DNA from: Prauserella cavernicola | GTDB lineage: Bacteria > Actinomycetota > Actinomycetes > Mycobacteriales > Pseudonocardiaceae | Reading direction: 5' to 3' | NCBI RefSeq assembly: GCF_016595675.1 | Contig: NZ_JAENJH010000001.1 | Location: forward strand, 124,001 to 188,000 | DNA: 64,000 nucleotides | Part shown: positions 26,701-33,732 of the stretch, one piece after another | Layout of the letters: each line of letters starts with the position of its first letter | How positions within the stretch are numbered: position 1 is the first letter of the stretch | Notes under the pieces: generated by a model | The model's input: the letters and a program-made list of their open reading frames with translations, nothing else | What the model was told of the DNA's origin: nothing | The model's database searches: none | Made by a program: the position numbers and the translations under genes

Positions 26701-26836
26701 GCCGGCCCGCGTCGAGCGCCAGCATCGTCAGCAGGGCACGCGCCCTCGGCCCGCCGACGGCGACGGGCTCACCGGTACCCGCGCGCACCTCCAGCGGGCC
26801 GAGCAGACCGATCCACACGGGGTGATTCTCGCGCAT
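23720..26836 (-). CDS. AfsR/SARP-type regulator (BTAD, NB-ARC and TPR domains)
   Basis: 1038 residues. The N-terminal OmpR-like DNA-binding domain (WIGLLGPLEVRAG; ALLTMLALDAGRPVSAHRLADGIYG) is followed by a bacterial transcriptional activation domain. Near residue 285 is an NB-ARC ATPase (Walker A TGPGGAGKTRLA; LLVLDNCEHV; TSREALG). The remaining 450 residues are TPR-like helices. Such regulators switch on secondary metabolite or cell-envelope genes. It starts seven bases after the patatin-like gene stop, so the two form one minus-strand operon. Confidence 0.9.
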   Translation of the reverse strand: MRENHPVWIGLLGPLEVRAGTGEPVAVGGPRARALLTMLALDAGRPVSAHRLADGIYGTEPPAGADNALQAQVSRVRKALGGPGLVESSGAGYRLAVDPDTVDAHRFTRLTSEGSRALAAGEPDVARGLLREALGLWRGEALADVAGAPFAEAVVARLADTRTGAVEDHAEASLALGEAAGLVPHLRELVAAHPLRERSRVLLVRALHATGGHAEALLAFEDARRTLADELGADPSPELADAHVAVLRAHRPAAEPAPFPAQLTSFVGRDADVERIAALLTDTRLVTVTGPGGAGKTRLAIEVAHRGGEACFVDLTSVAEDREVAQAVLTALGLRETGLFRTAPDAPRPLDRLVAALAERAPLLVLDNCEHVVDGAALLVHRLLTAVPGLRVLATSREALGITGEHLCPLAPLESGEADSPAARMFADRAAAVRPGFVLDASTAPVVQRVCAALDGLPLAIELAAARLRSLPLDQLDARLDDRFALLARGSRTAAARHRTLHAVVEWSWELLDAPEQELARRLSVFAGGATAPAVAAVCGLPPGEADHLLAGLTDKSLVEAAGGRFRMLETIRAFGAAKLAESGDGAEVASAHARYFLTLARETDPQLRGPDQPDRLAGLAAEHTNLTAALRWAVAHDSGLALELIGALTAYWRLRGVRGEIAPHAARLLDDLGPAPPPGLEEEYVLCVMHAGTTGEAHLEAHLRTAEELIASLDWPLRQPHLLIVWALHSGPPDPLQPETPLHRAFLASTDPWCQALAQFSQGYLALFSGELAAAETRFDHALVRFRAVGDRWGLAQSLDGLATIAALRDDHVRALRLTDEAIGLFAELDASEELADLWYRRAGQRLRRGDLDDARRCLDRATELARRAGIPATRALAHSGHAALARTRGDHSGARLRAEEALGLCGSDWLSTSARARIHTELGHIALAEDQGSRATEHFRTALSLALGLAFRSEIADAVEGVAAGTLRAGDPAAAARLLGVAEGLRGAVRGTDPDVAPIIAGCGSALGEAGYAAAFHSGRTLDFPAACDFLTGLGA

Positions 26837-26843
26837 CCCGCCG

Positions 26844-29675
26844 TCAGCGCACGGCCGCCTCGGTCGATGCGGCGGGCGTGGCGGGCACCGCGGGCGTGGC
26901 GGGCATGGTCGGGACCGTCGACACCGCGCGGGCCTTGGCTCCGATGTGGCGGCCGAGTTCGGTGTAGGCGGAGAACTTGGCGTCGTCGAACCACTGGTCG
27001 CCGGTGCTGTCGTTGGGAAACTCCGGCTGGTGCGCCGCGTACGACAGCAGCTGGTACGGCAGCTCCGGCCACAACACCGCCCTGGCCACCACGAGCCTGC
27101 CCCTGACCTCGTCGCAGAGGCCGCTTTCCGGGGGGTAGATGATCGTGCCGGTGATCAGCGGCGAGGCCGACAGCCTGCCCGCGAGCGTCAGTGTGTCGAT
27201 GCCGGGCACGTGCTCCACCTGGCCGGCCTCGGCCTGCCACGGCTCGTCGAGCTCCACGCGCACGCCGAGTTCCTGGCGCGCCAGGGTGAGCGCCTCGGCG
27301 AAGGTGCTGGCCGTCGGCGGTGGGTCGTTGCTCGCGTCGACGCAGTAGATGAGCGTGCAGCGGCGGCGGAACAGTTCGACGAGACCGAGGTTGTCGTAGT
27401 GCCCGCCGTCGCTGACGTGCAGCAGCCGATCGCGGTTCGGGTGGATGCCGAAGACCTCCCGCAGCAGGTAGGGCAGCCTGCGTGCCCTCGGCAGCCACGG
27501 GTGCGCCCAGTCACCGGCCTCGGCGGCCTCGTGGGCGTGCCGCACGAACTTCGGGTTCGGCAGCCACGCTCCCAGCCGCGCGCCCGAGACGGCGAGCAGC
27601 ACCTGGAACCAGCGGCTGGCCTTGCCCATGGCCGAGGCGAACGCCGCGCCGCTGATGGCCACCGCGCCCTGCACGGTGAGGTCGCGCCGGAACCGTGGCG
27701 TCACCGCGCGTTCGAGGTCCGCCGTGCGCACCCAGCCGACGTCGGGGCCTCCGGTCCAGTCGGCGCTCATCGTGTAGGACACGGCGTTGAGGCCCGGCGG
27801 CGTCCGGGCCTCGCCCGTGAGGTTGGCCGCGGCGGCGAACACGACCTTCGGGAATCCGGCCGTCGCGGCGCCGTAGCGCGACAGCGACGTGCGCTCGGCG
27901 GGGTCGTAGGGCACGGCGACGACCTGGCCGTCGGCCTGGCGTCGCACGGAGCGCACGGCGAACGCCGAGGCGAGGCGCTGACGGTAGAAGGGATGCAGGC
28001 TCAGCGACGTCACGTCGAAACCCGCGCCCAGTACGAGCACCACGGCCGCGACGAGCGCCGCGGTCCACAGTGCCTCCGGATCGCCCAGCGTCGTCGCCGA
28101 TCCCGCGAACAGCAGCAGCCACACCACCGCCAGCACGCCGGTCGTGACGATCACCAGCAGTCGTTGCAGCACGCCGCCGGGCAGCGCCGCGGGGATGCCG
28201 CCCGTGCCGCGCCGGAACAGTCCCGCCGCCTGCCTGCCGAGCATCGCGCGATGGCGCCAGAACATCGAGGCGATCGCGGCGAGGTAGGTCAGCACCACGG
28301 TGCCGACCGGACCGGCCACGCCTGCCGAGACCCTGCCGGTGGACTCCAGCAGGGCCGCCGCGGCCCAGACCAGCAGCGGTACGGCCAGCGCGAGCACGGC
28401 GAGCGTGAGCGCGACCGTCGCGAGGGGCGCCACGAGCCGCCCGGCCCGCGCCCGGCGATGTGCGTTGCCGCGCGTGAACAGGGCGAGCAGGAACGCCGCC
28501 CCGCCGACAGCGCCGAGGGCGACGAGTGCGCCGGGGCGCGGCGCCGGGTAGGTCAGCGGGTCGAGTGTCAGCGGGGTGAGCGGCACGGCGTCGTAGAGCG
28601 CGCCCGCCAGCACCCCGAGCACCACCGCCGGCCCGAACAGCACGGCCAGCGACAGCACCAGGCCCCTGGCGATGCGCCCGAGCGCGGCGAGCATCCGGCC
28701 CGGGGTGTCGGCGAGGTAGCTCGAGTTGCGGCGCACGTGGTGCAGTTCGGCGGTGCCCTCGGCGAACACCGAGGCCGGGTCGCGGACCGCGTCGCCGGGC
28801 AGCGGCGTCGGGGGCCGCGCCTCGGTGAGTGCCTGCTGCAGCGCCCCGGCCGTGTATCCGCCACCGGAGACGGACACGAGGTAGTCGGAGGAGAGCAGCT
28901 CCGCGCGCAACGACTGCAGCGCGCCCATCGCGACGCTCGCGGCGCGGATCCCGCCGCCGGACAGGCACACGCCGGTGGTGTGCGTGCCCTCGGCGAATCG
29001 GCGGCTCACGGCGTCGGGGTCCACGCCGGGCACGGTGTAGGCGTCGCGCCAGCGGGTGGCCTCCGGATCGCCGTCGCGTGGCGCGGGCGGGTCGTCGGCC
29101 TCGACGGGCCTCGGTGCACGGGTGCGCAGCCGCGTCCTGGTGCGGGCGGCCAGCGCGGAGGGGGAGTGGGCGACGCAGCGCCAGAGCAGCGTCACCACGC
29201 CCCAGAGCCCGATCGCGACGGCGGGCAGCAGTGCGCTGAACTCCAGCACCGCCGCGGCCGCGGCCAGATCCCGCGCCCACGCGGTGCCGATCAGCAGCAG
29301 CACGTTGGCGAGAACGCCCGCGGCGACGGTGATGACGGTCGAGACGCGCGCCAGCCGCGCGGCCTGGAACGCCCGTGGGCCGCACGCGCACCAGTGGGCC
29401 GCCCTGGCGGCGAGCCACAGCGCGGTGCCGAGCGCGGCGAGGAACAGCAGATCCCACGCCGCGTCCCCGGCCGTGCCCGCGGGCAGCGGTGTGTCGCCGC
29501 CCGCGAGCACCACGTCCGACGGCGGCGCGGGCAGGACGAGCCCGGTGAGCGGGAGAACGAGCGCGGCGAGTCCCGCGCGGGCTGCGATGGTCCTGCTCGG
29601 CGCAGGACTCGGCGATGACACGGTGCCCCCAGTGTGTGGTCCCTCGACGGTGACGATCAGCAGTCTGGCCTTCAC
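26844..29675 (-). CDS. Polytopic membrane protein with split patatin-like phospholipase motifs
   Basis: 943 residues from GTG 29675; a GTG at 29621 (19th codon) behind GGGGG is an alternative start. Four membrane segments lie before residue 165. The patatin-type oxyanion/nucleophile sites CLSGGGIRAAS (about 237-247) and SVSGGGY (268-274) follow. Residues 335-555 hold about six more membrane segments. The presumed Asp site SDGGHYDNLGLVELF is at 755-769. Patatins need Ser and Asp together, so the soluble halves must fold back across the membrane insert. It is probably a membrane acyl hydrolase of lipids. Upstream of and likely cotranscribed with the AfsR-like regulator. Confidence 0.75.
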   Translation of the reverse strand: MKARLLIVTVEGPHTGGTVSSPSPAPSRTIAARAGLAALVLPLTGLVLPAPPSDVVLAGGDTPLPAGTAGDAAWDLLFLAALGTALWLAARAAHWCACGPRAFQAARLARVSTVITVAAGVLANVLLLIGTAWARDLAAAAAVLEFSALLPAVAIGLWGVVTLLWRCVAHSPSALAARTRTRLRTRAPRPVEADDPPAPRDGDPEATRWRDAYTVPGVDPDAVSRRFAEGTHTTGVCLSGGGIRAASVAMGALQSLRAELLSSDYLVSVSGGGYTAGALQQALTEARPPTPLPGDAVRDPASVFAEGTAELHHVRRNSSYLADTPGRMLAALGRIARGLVLSLAVLFGPAVVLGVLAGALYDAVPLTPLTLDPLTYPAPRPGALVALGAVGGAAFLLALFTRGNAHRRARAGRLVAPLATVALTLAVLALAVPLLVWAAAALLESTGRVSAGVAGPVGTVVLTYLAAIASMFWRHRAMLGRQAAGLFRRGTGGIPAALPGGVLQRLLVIVTTGVLAVVWLLLFAGSATTLGDPEALWTAALVAAVVLVLGAGFDVTSLSLHPFYRQRLASAFAVRSVRRQADGQVVAVPYDPAERTSLSRYGAATAGFPKVVFAAAANLTGEARTPPGLNAVSYTMSADWTGGPDVGWVRTADLERAVTPRFRRDLTVQGAVAISGAAFASAMGKASRWFQVLLAVSGARLGAWLPNPKFVRHAHEAAEAGDWAHPWLPRARRLPYLLREVFGIHPNRDRLLHVSDGGHYDNLGLVELFRRRCTLIYCVDASNDPPPTASTFAEALTLARQELGVRVELDEPWQAEAGQVEHVPGIDTLTLAGRLSASPLITGTIIYPPESGLCDEVRGRLVVARAVLWPELPYQLLSYAAHQPEFPNDSTGDQWFDDAKFSAYTELGRHIGAKARAVSTVPTMPATPAVPATPAASTEAAVR

Positions 29676-29705
29676 CCACAGGGGTGTAAAGCGGGGTCCG
29701 GTTCC

Positions 29706-29785
29706 CGAGTGGGCAATTCGGCGTCCTGAGCGGGCGACTCGGGGTACTGAGCGGGGGACTCGCGTGCGGGAGCGGGGGACTCGCG
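29706..29785 (-). repeat. 21-bp unit array in a divergent promoter region
   Basis: Three to four units read GAGCGGGGGACTCGCG on the plus strand, the best copies near 29748-29785. Unlike the other arrays, this lies between divergent genes (patatin-like and USP), just upstream of the DevR-like box. Confidence 0.75.
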
Positions 29786-29793
29786 GCGGAATC

Positions 29794-29809
29794 AGGGCAG
29801 TTCGTCCCT
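29794..29809 (+). promoter_or_regulatory. DevR/DosR-like box upstream of the USP gene
   Basis: AGGGCAGTTCGTCCCT fits GGG-N8-CCC, the same spacing as the mycobacterial DosR core GGGACTWWAGTCCC, and is flanked by A and T in palindromic fashion. It ends 55 bases before the universal-stress gene start. It is one of five such sites in the window, all before dormancy-type genes. Confidence 0.6.
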
Positions 29810-29864
29810 AGTCGCTCGCCGGGTGCGCCGGGAGCCTGGGACGCGGAAACACACGAGGTGAGAG

Positions 29865-30773
29865 ATGACCACAGCGACCTTGACCGCGCCCCAGGCCGTG
29901 CGCATCGCCGAGTTCGTGCCCCCGCCGCCGATCGTGGTGGGCGTCGACGGCTCGGCCACGTCACTCGACGCCGTGCGCTGGGCGGCCAGGGAGGCCGAGC
30001 GCACCGGCGCCGCACTGCGCCTGACCCACGCGTGCGACCTGCCGCCGCTGGAGAGCGAGGTGCCCGAGGACACCGAGGCCGCGTCGTGGGCCGGGTCGGG
30101 GCGCTGCTGGCTCGTGACCGCGGCGTCGGTCGCGGCCGCCGAGGCGCCCGGTGTGGAGACCGACTGGAGCGTGCGGATCGGCGACGCCACGGCGGTGCTG
30201 ACGGCGCAGTCGCGAGAGGCCGGGCTCGTGGTGCTGGGTTCGAAGGGACTGGACGGCCGTCGGCGGCCGGGATCGGTGGCGAGCGCCGTCGCCGGGAGCG
30301 CGGCGTGCCCGGTGGTCGTGGTGCGCGACGGCACCGTCGGCGCCGACACCGGACTGGTCGTGGCGGGCACGGACGGCTCCCCGGCCGCGTGCGACGCCCT
30401 CGCGTTCGCGTTCGAGGCCGCCGCTGTCCGGAATGCCCGGCTCGTGGTGGTGCGGGCCTGGTGCGGGCCGTGGGCGGCGGAGGCGGGCGACGACCTGGGG
30501 CCTGCCGGGCTCACCGCCGCACGGGAGTGCGAGAACCGCAGGCTGAGCGCCGATCTCACCGGCTGGCGGGAGAAGTTTCCCCGGGTGCGCGTCTCGATGT
30601 TCGTGGCGAGCGGCGACCGGCCCGCGCCCGCGCTGCTCGCCGCGGCGGCGAACGCGCAGTTGCTCGTGGTCGGGCGCCACGGCCGCGGCGGTGCCCCCGC
30701 GCTCGGGTCGGCGAGCGGGGAGCTGCTGCGCGACGCCGGGTGCCCGGTCGCGGTCGTCCGGCCTCCACAGTGA
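29865..30773 (+). CDS. Universal stress protein, tandem UspA domains (copy 1)
   Basis: 302 residues from ATG 29865 after GAGGTGAGAG. Two UspA domains: IVVGVDGSATSLDAVRWA with VVLGSKGLDG, and LVVAGTDGSPAACDALAFAF with LVVVGRHGRGGAPALGSASGEL. The C-terminal domain keeps the G-x2-G-x9-G-S ATP site; the N-terminal one is degenerate. In mycobacteria many tandem USPs belong to the DosR regulon, and a DevR-like box precedes this gene. Confidence 0.92.
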   Translation: MTTATLTAPQAVRIAEFVPPPPIVVGVDGSATSLDAVRWAAREAERTGAALRLTHACDLPPLESEVPEDTEAASWAGSGRCWLVTAASVAAAEAPGVETDWSVRIGDATAVLTAQSREAGLVVLGSKGLDGRRRPGSVASAVAGSAACPVVVVRDGTVGADTGLVVAGTDGSPAACDALAFAFEAAAVRNARLVVVRAWCGPWAAEAGDDLGPAGLTAARECENRRLSADLTGWREKFPRVRVSMFVASGDRPAPALLAAAANAQLLVVGRHGRGGAPALGSASGELLRDAGCPVAVVRPPQ

Positions 30774-30997
30774 GGTGTTCCACTGTGGACGATTGTGGGA
30801 AGGTCGCTTCGTTGGGCCGAATCGGTGACGCGCGACGCACATGTCGCCATTGTCACAGGGAATTGGTGTGGTCCAGGAAACGATGACGTTGAAACATCCA
30901 CCGCCTCAGCGGGGATAATGCCGGTACCGGATGGAAAACCGGCGACTGACGTGGAAGCCGCCGGGCAAAAGGGGGTCGGTGGCAGGTGGCGTGGCAG

Positions 30998-31585
30998 ATG
31001 GCATCGTCTGGAGGCAGAACCGCGCGGCTGTGGCGGCGGGTGCACGTCGGTCGCAATCCACTGGCGCGCCGGGGAGATCGCCTCGAAGCGCGACTGCTCG
31101 TGACGTTCCTGCTCGTGGCACTCTTCGCCATTCCGGTCATGGCCTCGCTGGGCAGCGAGACCTACGCGGCGCGGCTCGCGGTGGCCGAACGAGAAGCGGG
31201 CGCGAAACACCAGGCGAAGGCCGTGTTGCTCGCCGACGCTCCCGTGAGCATGACCGCCGGGGAGATGGAGAACGTGCGCGTACGGGCGAGCTGGCGCACG
31301 CCCGACGGGTTCGACCGTGTGGGTGAGGTCGCCACCTACCGCGGCAGCACCCGGGGCACGGAGATCCCGGTGTGGCTCGACGAGCGCGGCGACCTGACGA
31401 GCCCGCCCGTCACGAAGTCGGGCGCCGCCACCGACGCGGTGAGCGTCGCGATCTCGGCGTGGCTGGGTGTGCTCGCGCTGTGCGCGCTCGTGTTCGCCGC
31501 CGTGCGCGGACTGCTGTCGCGCCTGCGCGCCGCGCAATGGGCCCGTGAATGGGCGCGGGTGGAACGCGAGTGGAGCCGACGTTGA
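30998..31585 (+). CDS. Rv1733c-like membrane protein
   Basis: About 195 residues (ATG 30998; in-frame GTG at 30986). Two membrane segments (LLVTFLLVALFAIPVMASLG and AWLGVLALCALVFAAVRGL) enclose an extracytoplasmic domain with VRVRASWRTPDG and RGTEIPVWLDERGDLTSPP. This is the layout of Rv1733c, a DosR-regulon membrane protein of unknown function. The intergenic stretch before it (30774-30985) holds a TCCACTGTGGA palindrome but no clear DevR box. Confidence 0.75.
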   Translation: MASSGGRTARLWRRVHVGRNPLARRGDRLEARLLVTFLLVALFAIPVMASLGSETYAARLAVAEREAGAKHQAKAVLLADAPVSMTAGEMENVRVRASWRTPDGFDRVGEVATYRGSTRGTEIPVWLDERGDLTSPPVTKSGAATDAVSVAISAWLGVLALCALVFAAVRGLLSRLRAAQWAREWARVEREWSRR

Positions 31586-31600
31586 GCGCTCGCCCGGCGT

Positions 31601-31616
31601 AGGGTCCTGGTGTCCT
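31601..31616 (+). promoter_or_regulatory. DevR/DosR-like box upstream of the alcohol dehydrogenase gene
   Basis: AGGGTCCTGGTGTCCT keeps GGG-N8-(T)CC spacing with one mismatch to the GGG-N8-CCC consensus. It lies 28 bases before the GTG start, close for an activator site, so the transcript would be nearly leaderless. Confidence 0.45.
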
Positions 31617-31643
31617 GATAGGACCCGCCCGAGGGGGTGAGCC

Positions 31644-32717
31644 GTGACCGGTGTGCCGTCCTCGATGCGCGCGTGGCGGGTGAGCCACCCCGGGCCGATG
31701 ACCTCCCGGCCGCTCACCGAGCACGAGATCCCGGTGCCCCGCGCGGGGCCGGACGAGTTGCTGCTGCGCGTGCGCGCCTGCGGCGTGTGCCGCACCGACC
31801 TGCATCTCGCCGAAGGTGACCTGCCCGAGCATCGGCGGGCGGTCGTGCCGGGCCACGAGGTGGTCGGCGAGGTCGTCACGGCGGGTGAGGCGGCGGCCGG
31901 CGGATTCGTACCCGGCGAGCGCGTGGGCGTCGCGTGGCTGCGCGGCACCTGCGGGCACTGCGACTACTGCCTGCGTGGCGCGGAGAACCTGTGCCCGGAG
32001 TCGGTGTACACGGGCTGGGACGCCGACGGCGGTTACGCGGAGTACACCACCGTGCCCGCCGGCTACGCCCACCGGCTGCCGCCGGGCTACTCCGACGCCG
32101 AACTGGCGCCACTGCTGTGCGCGGGCATCATCGGCTACCGCGCATTGCGCCGCACCGAACTGCCCGAGGGCGGCAGGCTCGGCGTTTACGGCTTCGGCGC
32201 GAGCGCCCACCTCGCCGCGCAGCTCGCGCTCGCCGAGGGCGCCACCGTGCACGTGCTGACCCGCAGTCCGAGGGCGCGGGAACTGGCGTTGCGGCTCGGC
32301 GCCGCCTCGGCGAGCCCGCCCGGTGGCCCGCCGCCGGAACCGCTCGACGCGGCGCTGCTGTTCGCCCCCTCCGGCGCACTCGTCCCCGTCGCGCTCGCCG
32401 CGCTCGACCGGGGCGGCACGCTCGCCGTCGCCGGTATCCACCTCAGCGGCATTCCGCCGCTCGACTACCAGCGCCACCTGTTTCAGGAACGCAGGTTGCT
32501 CAGCGTCACCGCCAACACCCGCGCCGACGCCCGCGAGTTCCTGCGCCTCGCCGGTGAGCACCGGCTGCGGGTCACGACCACGCCCTACGCGCTGGCCCGT
32601 GCCGACCGCGCGCTCGCCGACCTCGCCGAGGGCGGGGTCGAGGGCGCCGCCGTGCTGGAGAACCGGCCGAACGGGGGGCAGCGCCGGCCCCCGGGGTCTG
32701 CTTCAGTGAAGGGGTGA
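31644..32717 (+). CDS. Zinc-dependent alcohol dehydrogenase (MDR family)
   Basis: 357 residues, GTG 31644. Catalytic zinc ligands appear in [17 protein letters not shown] and GHEVVGEV; the structural zinc site is the four-Cys segment [17 protein letters not shown]. The Rossmann segment is [30 protein letters not shown]. It is close to AdhA-type enzymes that reduce short or branched aldehydes with NAD(P)H. Together with the box upstream it may serve redox balance under low oxygen (inference). Confidence 0.88.
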   Translation: MTGVPSSMRAWRVSHPGPMTSRPLTEHEIPVPRAGPDELLLRVRACGVCRTDLHLAEGDLPEHRRAVVPGHEVVGEVVTAGEAAAGGFVPGERVGVAWLRGTCGHCDYCLRGAENLCPESVYTGWDADGGYAEYTTVPAGYAHRLPPGYSDAELAPLLCAGIIGYRALRRTELPEGGRLGVYGFGASAHLAAQLALAEGATVHVLTRSPRARELALRLGAASASPPGGPPPEPLDAALLFAPSGALVPVALAALDRGGTLAVAGIHLSGIPPLDYQRHLFQERRLLSVTANTRADAREFLRLAGEHRLRVTTTPYALARADRALADLAEGGVEGAAVLENRPNGGQRRPPGSASVKG

Positions 32718-32741
32718 CCGCAGCCGGGAGGAGGCCGCGCG

Positions 32742-33719
32742 ATGCTCACCACGCCGCTGCGTCAACTACTGGCTTCCGTGCTGGTGTTCCTGGTCGTCGG
32801 GGCCACCGTGGCCGCGCTGCTGCTGTTCGGCGGTGGTGACGGAGAGTCGGCACGGCCCGCTCCGCCCCGCGCCGAGCCTGGGCAGTCCGAGACGCGGGCT
32901 CCCGCGCCCTCCGAACGGGTGCTCGCCGTGAAGATCGACAACGTCGCCGCCGCCCGGCCGCAGACCGGGCTGGCCTCGGCCGACGTCGTCTATGTCGAGC
33001 CGGTCGAGGGCGGGCTCACCCGGCTCGCCGCCGTGTACTCGTCGCGGATGCCCGAGGTCGTCGGCCCGGTGCGCAGCGCCAGGGAGACCGACGTGGAGCT
33101 GCTGGCCCAGTACGGCCATCCGACGCTCGCCTTCTCCGGGGTGGCGCCCGAACTGCTGCCGATGCTGCGCCGCGCCCCGCTCACGGCCGCCTCCGAGCAG
33201 CGTGTGCCCGGTGCGTACTTCCGGGATCCCGCGCGGCCGATGCCGCACAACCTGTTCGTCAGACCGGACCGGCTGCCCACGGGCTCCGGTCCGGGACCGG
33301 ATCACGTGTTGCCCATCGGCCCCGCGCCCGAGGGCGGCACGCCGCAAGGCCACCACACCGCGAGGTTCCAGGCCGCCACGTACGACTTCCGGTGGGCCGC
33401 GCAGCAGCGGCGCTGGCAGGTCTCGCTCGACGGCTCTCCGCTGCTGACCACGGAAGCGGGCCAGGCCTCGGCACACACGGTGGTGGTGCAGCGGGTCGCG
33501 ACCAGGGCAGGCGCCCAGGTCGAGGACGCGGCGGGCTCGCTCTCGCCGGTCGCGCGCACGGTCGGCACCGGCGCGGTCACCGTGCTGCGCGATGGCCGGG
33601 CGTTCGAGGGCACCTGGTCGCGTCCGTCGGCGGGCGAGGGCACGACCTTCACCACCGCGGCGGGCGACCCGCTGCCGCGGGCCACGGGGCCCGTGTGGGT
33701 GCTGCTGGTGCCGCGCTGA
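32742..33719 (+). CDS. DUF3048 (YerB-like) extracytoplasmic protein
   Basis: 325 residues, ATG 32742 behind GGGAGGAGG. A single N-terminal membrane anchor (LASVLVFLVVGATVAALLLFGG) has no lipobox Cys. The DUF3048 core is clear: VKIDNVAAARPQTGLASADVVYVEPVEGGLTRLAAVYSS and VGPVRSARETDVELLAQYG. The family's function is unknown. It lies just before the ABC operon, 13 bases from the permease start, and may be an accessory envelope factor. Confidence 0.85.
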   Translation: MLTTPLRQLLASVLVFLVVGATVAALLLFGGGDGESARPAPPRAEPGQSETRAPAPSERVLAVKIDNVAAARPQTGLASADVVYVEPVEGGLTRLAAVYSSRMPEVVGPVRSARETDVELLAQYGHPTLAFSGVAPELLPMLRRAPLTAASEQRVPGAYFRDPARPMPHNLFVRPDRLPTGSGPGPDHVLPIGPAPEGGTPQGHHTARFQAATYDFRWAAQQRRWQVSLDGSPLLTTEAGQASAHTVVVQRVATRAGAQVEDAAGSLSPVARTVGTGAVTVLRDGRAFEGTWSRPSAGEGTTFTTAAGDPLPRATGPVWVLLVPR

Positions 33720-33732
33720 CAGACTCGGCCGG

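Noticed and set aside
26946-29618. Long open frame on the plus strand opposite the patatin-like gene
   Set aside because: Low-complexity Arg/Gly/His composition and no motifs; the minus strand has clear membrane segments and patatin motifs.
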